A DNA stretch of 64,000 bases from assembly GCA_022828595.1 (NCBI GenBank), contig JAKGHH010000001.1, positions 209,684,348 to 209,748,347 on the forward strand, written 5' to 3'. This document shows, piece after piece, positions 56,550 to 64,000 of this stretch (the first letter of the stretch is position 1; every line of letters begins with the position of its first letter). The position numbers and the translations under genes were made by a program. The DNA is from Nelumbo lutea (Eukaryota > Streptophyta > Magnoliopsida > Proteales > Nelumbonaceae). The notes under the pieces were generated by a model. It made no database searches. It worked only from the letters and a program-made list of their open reading frames with translations, and was not told the origin of the DNA.

Positions 56550-56817
56550 TGTGAAAAATCACTACTATATTTATCCCTCTCTTTTGGTGGTCGATAAGTG
56601 ATTTCTGTTTTAGTTGATAAGTCATTTCTGTTTTAGTGGATAAGCTCCTAAGTTCATGGGAGTAGTCCCTATTTTAATTCCTCGTTTGTCGCACCAAAAG
56701 GCTATAAATATAATAAGGAAGTGAATAAAGGCATTGACATTCATACCCTTGAGCTCTTCCTCTCCCTTCTCCTACTCCGAATCTCTCTCTCCCTTTTCTT
56801 AGAACTTAACCATATCA
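56550..56817 (+). repeat. 5' LTR of gypsy-3 (left boundary approximate)
   Basis: Similar to 61206-61500 over most of its length. Contains a ctataaatata TATA region (about 56701-56711). Ends catatca, followed by the primer binding site. Confidence 0.75.
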
Positions 56818-56819
56818 AT

Positions 56820-56831
56820 TGGTATCAGAGC
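56820..56831 (+). other. Primer binding site of gypsy-3 (tRNA-Met type)
   Basis: tggtatcagagc, two bases after the LTR end. Confidence 0.9.
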
Positions 56832-56842
56832 CACTTTCAACC

Positions 56843-59800
56843 ATGGACACTCGCGGAAAAACCAATGAGGAATTCCGCAATGAGGTCAACAAGACCTTAG
56901 CCCGGCATGAGTCAAGCTTCGACCAGGTGAACATTGTCTTACAAGCAGTGTTAACCGAACTCAAGCCTTTTGAGCCTCACGAACCACTCCCGAGACCAAC
57001 CCTTTCGCTCATGAAGAGGCCTCACACCCACATACTTCCCATTCCAGCTCCGTCAATGATCACCCTCATCAGCACGTCAAATTGTCATTCCCGAAATTTA
57101 ATGGGGATGACCCAAGCGGCTGGATTTACAAGGCAGAGCAATATTTTGATTTCCAAAATATTGTATCAGACCAACAAGTGCAACTAGCTTCCTTCCATTT
57201 GGAAGGCATCGCCTTGCAATGGCACCGGTGGCAGACAAAACATCATGGACCACTCACATGGAAAGAATTCTCCAAGGCTGTGCTACAACGATTTGGTCCA
57301 ATCGACTACGAGGATCCGTCGGAAGCTTTAACGCACCTTAAGCAAACCACAACTGTGGCAGCTTATCAAGAAGCCTTCGAAAGACTCTCCCATCGAGTTG
57401 ACGGCCTACCCGAGAGTTTCCTCATCGACTGTTTCATTGCAGGACTTCGTGATGACATTCGTATAGACGTGAAGATTAAGCAGCCTAGGACCTTGATGGA
57501 TACGATCGGGGTGGCTCGACTAATTGAGGAACAAAATCAATTATAGCGGAAACCGAACCAGCAAGTTCAATCCCAACCAGCCGTAATAACCCCGAAGGTG
57601 TCATCTCACCCAATGGATGGTGTGCTTGGGCCTCCACCAACCCAACGCACGAACTCGGTTCCCAATGCTACTCGGACCACATTCTGGCGACTCACCAACC
57701 AGGAGATGCGAGAGCGACGCGAGAAGGGGTTATGTTATTATTGTGATGAGAGGTTCACTTCTGGCCACCGTTGCGAACGACCACAATTATTCAGGATCGA
57801 GGATCCCATACAGGCGGACATGGAGAATGTCGAACCAGAGGCAGAAAACCAAGAAGTTATTCCTGAGATCTCCTTCCATGCAACTGCGGGAGCTGAACAC
57901 CTGCAAACCATACGTGTCCTTGGTAAGTTGAAAAACAAGAATGTGATGGTACTAATTGATGGCGGCAGCACCCACAATTTCATTGATCAGGCCATAGTCT
58001 CTAAGTTTGGGTTACCTGTGAGCCGGGACAAGAAATTCCAAGTCATGATCGCAACCGAGAAAAGATAGAATGTGTGGGACAGTGCCAGGATCTCACTCTC
58101 ACCATTCAAGGGCACCCCATTATTGTCGACTACTACGTTCTTCCGGTCGTGACGTGCCAATTGGTATTGGGAGTACAATGTCTAGAAACTCTTGGACCCA
58201 TCAAGATGGATTACAAATAGCTGACCTTAACATTCAAGAGGGAAGGAATCTCTTGCACCTTCCAGGGATTGGGACGAGCTAGCATCGAGGCCTTAACCGA
58301 CAAGGAATGCAATGGATTACAAGGTATGGGGTTCATTTTCCAAATAGTTCCTTCAAACTGCAGCAACCAACCAAGTTGCTATCCACCTAAGATGGACGAC
58401 CTCCTAACCGAGTTCTCACATGTATTTGAACCGTCCACCAACTTGCCTCCCAAACGACCACATGATCATCAAATCCCGCTCCTTCCCGACAAGGGACTAG
58501 TTAGTGTGAGGCCATATCAATACCCTTATTATCAGAAGACAGAGATAGAGAAGATGGTGAGGGAGCTTCTGCAGTTAGGATTGATAAGACCAAGCAGCAA
58601 CCCATTTTCGTCACCGGTTTTATTAGTGAAGAAGGCTGATGGAGCTTGGCGATTTTGTGTGGACTATCAAGCACTGAATGACATCATAGTTAAAAATAAG
58701 TATCCAATTCCTGTGATTGATGAACTATTAGATGAGCTCCACGGGACCAAATTTTACTCCAAACTGGATCTACAGTCTGGGTACCATCAGATTCGAATGT
58801 GAGAAGAAGACATTCCTAAAACAGCCTTCTGGACACATGAAGGGCATTACAAATTCATAGTGAGGCCGTTTGGCCTGACAAATGCACCTGCAACCTTTCA
58901 AAGCCTCATGAACGATCTCTTACGTCCATACCTCCAGAAATTTATTTTGGTCTTCTTCGATGACATTCTGGTTTATTCAAAATCATGGGAAGATCATATA
59001 TCTCATTTACGAATTGTTCTAACGATCTTGTCCTCTAACAAATTGTTTGCAAAAATGTCGAAATGTCAATTTGGTGTTTCACAGGTTGAATACTTGGGAC
59101 ATATAATTTCGGAGCAAGGCATGTCGGTTGATCCAACCAAAATACAAGCTGTTATCGATTGGCCTACACTGACAACAGCAAAAGGGGACCATGGTTTCCT
59201 TGGTTTAGCCGGTTACTACAGGAAGTTTATCTGTAACTTCGGAAGCATAGTGACTCGACCCAACTCTTGACCAAGGGAGGATTTCAATGGAATGCGGCAG
59301 TAGAGTTGTCCTTTCAACAGTTGAAGAAAACACTAACTTCACCACCCATTTTATGTCTTCCGGATTTTTCTCAACGATTTGTGGTTGAGTGCGATGCTAG
59401 TGGAATGAGAATTGGTGCGATCCTTACTCAACAAAATTGATCGGTGGCCTATTTTAGTGAAGCACTGAAAGGCTTGGCCTTGGCACTATCCACCTATGAG
59501 AAGGAGATGTTAGCTATCGTCAAAGCCATTAAGAAATGGCACCCATATCTGCTTGGAAAGCCCTTTACAGTCTGCACCGACCAGAAAAGCCTTAAGTATC
59601 TACTTGAGCAACGGATAACTACACCAGCACAAACATGGTGGCTGCCAAAGATACTTGGTTATGACTACGGAATCAAGTATAAAAAAGGGGCTGAAAATCA
59701 AGGTGCAGATTCGCTGTCACGTATGGTTGAATTTCAAATTCTGTCCATCTCTATACCATGTGCAGATTGGTGGCCGATACTACAAAAAGAAGTCCAATAA

Positions 59801-61190
59801 GATGCATTTTATGGGGAATTGATGAAGAAACGGCCCTCCCTCAAGCTGCTCCAACAAGATGGAGTGTGGTTCAAGGGGAACAAAATTTATTTGAGCCCCG
59901 CCTCCACCTTGATTTCTAAAGTGATTGCTGACTGCCATTCATCCCCAGTAGGTGGGCATTTTGGATTCCATAAAACCCTCTCTCGTATCAAGTACAGTTT
60001 CCTTAGGCCTAACATGCGCTGGGCGGTGAAGGAATTCTTGCAACAGTGCGACACATGTCAGCGGTTCAAAAGAGATTGCATAAAGCCAACGGGATTGCTT
60101 CGGCTGCTACCGGTTCCCACGCAAATGTGGACATATGTCTCGATGGATTTTATTGAAGGGTTACCGTCTTCCAATAGGTATATGGTTATCATGGTAATTG
60201 TAGATTGGTTGACAAAATATGTCCACTTCATACCCTTAAAACACCCATTCACCGCCACGACTGTTACTAAGGCATTTGTCGCCAACATCGTCCACCTACA
60301 CGGAATTCCAACCTCAATTGTTAGCGATCGCGACACGGTGTTTATTAGCTCATTATGGCAAACACTTTTCCAAATTCATGGAATGAAGTTGTGTATGAGC
60401 TCAAGTTACCACCCCCAAACCGACGGACAAACCAAAGTCGTCAACCGAATGTTGGAGCAATATTTGCGATGTTTTGCAGGAGACCAGTCATGGAAATGGC
60501 TCGACTGGATTCCCTGGGCAGAGTATAACTACAACACATCCACTCACTCTTCCACCAAGATGACACCCTTCGAAGCAGTTTATGGTATCCCACCCGCAAG
60601 TCTCTTGGCTTATGTACCAGGAACGGCTCACATTGGGGCCATTGATGAATACCTACGTGACCGGGACATCATTCTACGTGAATTGCAACACAACCTTCGG
60701 GTAGCGCGGGATCGGATGAAATGTCAAGCAGACCAACACAGAAGGGAAGCTTCATTCGACGTCGGTGATTATGTGTATGTGAAATTGCAGCCATACCGAC
60801 AGACTTCTGTGGCTTTTTGGCGCTCTATGAAGCTCGCCCCATGTTACTTTGGGCCATACCCAATCATTGAGAAGGTAGGATTGGTGGCCTACCGATTGGC
60901 CTTGCCTCCTGGCTCTCAAATCCATAATGTGTTCCATGTCAGTTTGCTACGGAAGCATTTGGGACCAGTCACCCCAACTTCCACCCAACTACCCCCAATC
61001 TCGGACACCTCGACCATCCTTCCACAACCAGAAGTTGTCTTAGATCGTTGAATTATCCGTAAAGGCAAATACCGTCCGAAACCTAAAATCTTGGTGAAAT
61101 GGGTAGGAGCACTAGCTGAGGACGCAACCTGGGAGAATGTGTGGCGCTTCACCAAATCATATCCGGACTTCCTTGTGGACAAGGGTCCTT
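56843..61190 (+). pseudogene. Gypsy-3 gag-pol with C-terminal chromodomain, inactivated
   Basis: ATG at 56843 opens gag; frameshift near 57050. Gag core 57082-57546 (FPKFNGDDPSGWIYKAEQYF, WQTKHHGPLTWKEFSKAVL). The zinc knuckle is CYYCDERFTSGHRC at 57739. Protease VLIDGGSTHNFID lies near 57950, followed by a frameshift at about 58060. RT 58420-59260 has VLLVKKADGAWRFCVDYQAL, DLQSGYHQIRM then a stop, and VFFDDILVYSKSW. RNase H is at 59290-59720. Integrase 59930-60560 has GGHFGFHKTLSRIKYSF, CDTCQRFKRD, MDFIEGLPSS and SSYHPQTDGQTKV. After a TGA at 61048 the chromodomain KILVKWVGALAEDATWENVW is legible. Three frameshifts and at least six stops; many stops are single transitions from CAA, CAG or CGA. 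Confidence 0.92.
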
Positions 61191-61205
61191 CAGAGGGGGG
61201 GGGGA

Positions 61206-61500
61206 TGATACGTGCACAATGCGGCAGTAGCAGCAGGAGACTCGGTCAAGTTAGTTGTAGTATCTAGGATAAGCCTTAGCCATTTCTGTTTTAGCCAATA
61301 AGGCAATTCTGTTGGAGTCGATAAGTCATTTCTGTTTTAGTGGATAAGCTCCTATGTTCATGGGAGAGTAGTTCCTATTTTCATTAAATATAGCCTTAAG
61401 GAAGTGAATAAAGGCATTGGCATTCATACCCTCGAGCTCTTCCTCTCTCTTCTCCTACTCTGAATCTCTCTCTCCCTTTTCTGAGAACTTAACCATATCA
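61206..61500 (+). repeat. 3' LTR of gypsy-3
   Basis: Follows a polypurine tract (gagggggggggg, 61193-61204). Begins TGATACGTGC and ends ACCATATCA; pairs with the 5' LTR. Confidence 0.88.
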
Positions 61501-62133
61501 GGATATTTTGTTCTTTCTTGGTATTGTTACCACTTCTTTGTTTTCATATAATGTTTATGCACTTTCTTTTCTTGGTACTGTAACCGCTATTTTGTATTCA
61601 TGCAAGTTTCATAGTTGAATGAAATATAATGTTTTTCCTTAAAAAAAAATTATAATCTAAAATGTAGTGGCTCTTTCACTAGAGATAATGTAGTAATTGG
61701 AAAGGTTTAGTGTGAAGGCTATTTTGTCCCCCGAAATTAAAAGCTTTTGTTTTCCTCTTCTTAAATAATAGAATTCCTCCAAAGGATCTTCTTAGGAGGA
61801 AAGGAATGAATATCAATGGGGCCTATTGTCGGTGTGGTGAGGAGGAGAACATCAACCACATTTTTAGGAGTTATAATTTTACTGTTCAAGTTCGGAATGT
61901 TATTGACCTTAACTTAATAAACATACCTGATCCAAATGTTGTCCTGGAGTGGTGGAAAGCAATCCATGAAAAGGATATTGAGGGGACAAAATCAAATTAA
62001 AAGAAACATGTGATTATCTTCTTTGGCATATTTGGAAGAATAGGAATAAGAAAACTTTTGATAATTAGGAAACCCCTCCCCAGTTAATTGTGGAAAGAGC
62101 TTCTAAAGATCCATTAGAATTTAAAGAGCTTAC

Positions 62134-63218
62134 TGATGGAGCGTGATCCGGTCGGTCTTAGCTGTCCACTGCCTTGCTTCTGAACGGGGTAGCAGGGAAC
62201 CTGAAATGGAAGAGGTGGGAAAGCTCCGGGGGGAACCCGGTGTAGAGGCTCCGAAGCTCAAGTTAGAATCCTTCAAAAGCAAGGTAATACCAGATAGCGC
62301 AAAGTTTTGCATACCTCCGTTGTCGGGGGGCAGGGGGCTCTTATAGTCACTTCGTGTACTCGTCCCGAGGCCCTTGTCAGATCAGGTATGATTACCCTTG
62401 CGCTTGTCAACTCGGCCGTCGTCCCTTCTGTTGAGACAGAACCGTCACTGCCTAACCGTCTAACTGGAGATGGTGGCGTCAGTGGCGGTGGCAGGTGGCC
62501 GTTTAGAGTGCTGCTGCCAAACGTCAGATCCCAAGTCAGTCAGGCGTGGCGTCCTCGGGCACGGACTTCCCTGGTGTCAGGCATGGTACGACTTGTTTGG
62601 CTTTGGTGCCTAGAAGATGATGTGAAGTGCTGAGCGAGGCGGTCTTGAGCTCGGAGGTATCCCGAACTGTTACAAGGTGGGTCAGTTCGGCGAAGTGTCC
62701 CGAGCTGTTACAAGGTGGGTCCGTTCGGCGAAGTGTCCCGAGCTATTACAAGGTGGGTCAGTTCGGCGAAGTGTACCCCGAGCTGTTACAAGGTGGGTCA
62801 GTTCGGCGAAGTGTCCCGAGTTGTTACAAGGTGGGTCAGTTCGGCGAAGTGTCCCGAGCTGTTACAAGGTGGGTCAGTTCGGCGAAGTGTCCCGAGCTGT
62901 TACAAGGTGGGTCAGTTCGGCGAAGTGTACCCCGAGCTGTTACAAGGTGGGTCAGTTCGGCGAAGTGTCCCGAGCTGTTACAAGGTGGGTCAGTTCGACG
63001 AAGTGTCCCGAGCTGTTACAAGGTGGGTCAGTTCGGCGAAGTGTACCCCGAGCTGTTACAAGGTGGGTCAGTTCGGCGAAGTCTATCCTGAGCTATTACA
63101 AGGTGGGTCAGTTCGGCGGTGTGTCCCCTTGTCCCTGCCTAGGCTTGGCCCCTTCTGCTGAGCTGTCGTTTCTGCCACGTGTCACAATTTTACTGGAGGG
63201 CCAAATCTGCCCTCATCA
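62134..63218 (-). repeat. 3' LTR of minus-strand gypsy element gypsy-4
   Basis: Read on the minus strand, a polypurine tract (gggagtggggggct at 63222-63235) is followed by TGATGAGGGCAGATTT at 63218. The LTR ends ...CGCTCCATCA at 62134, where LINE-B coding resumes. A TATA-like ctataagagcccc lies near 62333-62346 on that strand. Its start resembles the solo LTR at 16260. The rest of the element lies to the right, outside the window, so the target duplication cannot be tested. Confidence 0.78.
62660..63118. repeat. 38-bp minisatellite, twelve copies, inside the gypsy-4 LTR
   Basis: Unit gttacaaggtgggtcagttc + ggcgaagtgtcccgagct. Copies start at about 62669, 62707, 62745, 62785, 62823, 62861, 62899, 62939, 62977, 63015, 63055 and 63095. 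Four spacings are 40 because of gtaccccgagct or similar variants. Copies are nearly identical. The unit has no stop in any forward frame, which creates long artefactual open frames. Confidence 0.96.
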
Positions 63219-63317
63219 ATAGCCCCCCACTCCCGAGTTGATAGTAACTCAGTGAAGGGAGTAGATTTCTTTTGGCCCGTAAGTCGATGCGCTAGTAAGT
63301 GCTGATCCAATTACTAG

Positions 63318-63780
63318 TATGGCCCGTAGGCTTTGGGAGCAATTCGTAGTCTACTCTTTTTTTACTTTTGCCCGTGTCGGAGAGGCAACCGAGTCTTAAG
63401 CAGTAATGTGGCCCGTAGGCTTTTGGGAGCGACTCGTAGTCTACTCTTTTTTGACTTTTGCCCGTGCCAGAGAGGCGACTGGGTCTTAAGCAGTAATGTG
63501 GCCCGTAGGCTTTTGGGAGCGACTCGTAGTCTACTCTTTTTTGACTTTTGCCTGTGCCGGAGAGGCAACCGAGTCTTAAGCAGTAATGTGGCCCGTAGGC
63601 TTTTGGGAGCGACTTGTAGTCTACTCTTTTTTTACTTTTTCCCGTGCCGGAGAGGCGACCGGGTCTTAAGCAGTAATGTGGCCCGTAGGCTTTTGGGAGC
63701 GACTCGTAGTCTACTCTTTTTTTACTTTTGCCCGTGCCGGAGAGGTGACCGGGTCTTAAGCAGTAATGTGGCCCATAGGC
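63318..63780. repeat. 90-bp tandem repeat, five copies, in gypsy-4 internal region
   Basis: gcccgtaggc starts at 63322, 63411, 63501, 63591 and 63681, with a sixth, variant start (gcccataggc) at 63771. The unit also holds gtagtctactctttttt and gagaggcgaccgggtcttaa. Lies next to the polypurine tract of a minus-strand gypsy. Confidence 0.95.
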
Positions 63781-64000
63781 TTAGCCTGCATCAGCTTCGT
63801 AATGCCGGTCACCTACTCCTACAAGAAGCTACTAGGGGCTTGACCTTCGGGGGCAACACCACTAACTTTAGGTTGCCAGCTCACACGGGAGCCTTGGAAG
63901 GCTCGACCGGTAAAGGCGCCTATGTAGTCAGTTGGCCGCCAACTTCCGCGGAAGCCACGAAGAGCTCATCTTTGTAGGGGGGACCTTGCGGAGAGGACTG
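63781..64000 (-). other. Internal non-coding region of gypsy-4, runs off window
   Basis: No domain recognised. By position it is the 3' untranslated part of the minus-strand gypsy-4. Confidence 0.5.

Larger units (their letters stand above)
56550..61500 (+). mobile_element. Ty3/gypsy chromovirus gypsy-3 (Reina-like)
   Basis: The 5' LTR (ends at 56817) and the 3' LTR (61206-61500) share the region from (c)gataagt.atttctgtttta to aacttaaccatatca. Short LTRs (~270-295 bp), a tRNA-Met primer site, one pol frame and a C-terminal chromodomain fit the Reina group of chromoviruses. The five bases after the 3' LTR (ggata) are not found before the 5' LTR, whose first part is divergent, so the exact left boundary is uncertain. 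Confidence 0.85.
55784..61649 (+). mobile_element. Poly(A)-tailed retro-insertion with 14-bp target duplication, hosting gypsy-3
   Basis: TTATAATCTAAAAT occurs at 55770-55783 and again at 61650-61663, and LINE-B coding is continuous when one copy is removed. The inserted DNA ends in nine adenines (61641-61649) preceded by gaatgaaatataatgttttt. A 3' poly(A) and a 14-bp duplication are the marks of LINE-machinery integration. Excluding gypsy-3, the insert is ~0.9 kb: a pyrimidine-rich leader (55790-56080), a minisatellite (56225-56549) and a 3' tail (61501-61640). It may be a LINE deletion derivative or a retrocopied transcript; I could not identify a coding region. Confidence 0.75.
55313..62133 (+). 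pseudogene. Second LINE fragment (LINE-B, zf-RVT region), split by insertions
   Basis: Three pieces belong together: 55313-55398, 55675-55783 and 61664-62133. Without the inserts the frame reads across them: NKIKSIFVLSYRREDQLI, GAFSFKSTYNLK, then CSGSFTRDNVVIGKV, LLRRKGMNINGAYCRCGEEE and NINHIFRSYNF. This matches the zinc-binding (zf-RVT) segment after the reverse transcriptase of plant L1-type LINEs. The 5' portion of this element is absent. It is distinct from LINE-A, which has its own zf-RVT and RNase H. Confidence 0.82.

Noticed and set aside
61501..61505. ggata as the target duplication of gypsy-3
   Set aside because: The same five bases are not present directly before the 5' LTR, whose start is eroded.
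62627..63222. Three overlapping open frames of 148-181 residues
   Set aside because: They come from a 38-bp minisatellite without stops; the same peptide repeats in every frame, so coding is not indicated.
62660..63780. Regularly spaced repeats that could suggest a CRISPR array
   Set aside because: There are no unique spacers; the units are head-to-tail tandem repeats in a plant retrotransposon.
63333..63977. 214-residue open frame with repeated RSLLFFYFCPCRRG
   Set aside because: Produced by the 90-bp tandem repeat (a multiple of three), in a non-coding part of a minus-strand gypsy.

Overview
The window looks like transposon-rich nuclear DNA from a flowering plant. It contains one intact host gene, a plastid carotenoid cleavage dioxygenase of the CCD4 type (48053-49930, +). 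About 18 kb upstream, in the same orientation, lies a dead paralogue of it (17099-30337). Nearly everything else is plant mobile DNA in various states of decay: Ty1/copia, Ty3/gypsy (Tat-like and chromovirus), L1-type LINEs, hAT, a Harbinger-associated fragment and many short inverted-repeat elements. I see no tRNA, rRNA, CRISPR or prokaryote-style operon. The species cannot be named from the sequence.

Layout. 1-5962: decayed copia element (copia-1), its 3' LTR cut off. 5963-6285: piece of a BAM/CLAVATA1-like LRR receptor kinase (-). 6931-10517: hAT element with terminal inverted repeats and an 8-bp target duplication. 10740-11460: degenerate AT-rich array. 11918-12566: Harbinger-like end and a MYB/SANT-like exon (-), joined to a truncated copia (copia-2, 12570-14860). 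16260-17095: solo gypsy LTR. 17099-30337: CCD4 pseudogene, split by a 744-bp insertion and by a complete Tat-like gypsy element (gypsy-1, 18838-29623) that carries an antisense spliced gene. 30338-32390: GC-rich block of repeated segments. 32765-35475: rearranged copia (copia-3) with integrase and reverse transcriptase in opposite orientations. 35476-39223: AT-rich DNA with MITEs and tandem repeats. 39224-43110: Tat-like gypsy truncated inside its RNase H (gypsy-2). 43115-46475: AT-rich repeats, MITEs and Helitron-like ends. 46484-48052: upstream region of CCD4. 48053-49930: CCD4. 50890-62133: two LINEs holding at least five later insertions, including a poly(A)-tailed retro-insertion that itself hosts a chromovirus (gypsy-3). 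62134-64000: 3' LTR and internal end of a minus-strand gypsy running off the window (gypsy-4), with 38-bp and 90-bp tandem repeats.

How it fits together. The history is a local duplication of CCD4, followed by decay of one copy and retrotransposon invasion of the space around both. The surviving copy keeps all four iron-binding histidines and is probably a working plastid enzyme that controls carotenoid content and apocarotenoid release. The nested insertions give an order of events, because several have exact target-site duplications: 5 bp for gypsy-1, 8 bp for the hAT-type elements and 14 bp for the poly(A)-tailed insertion.
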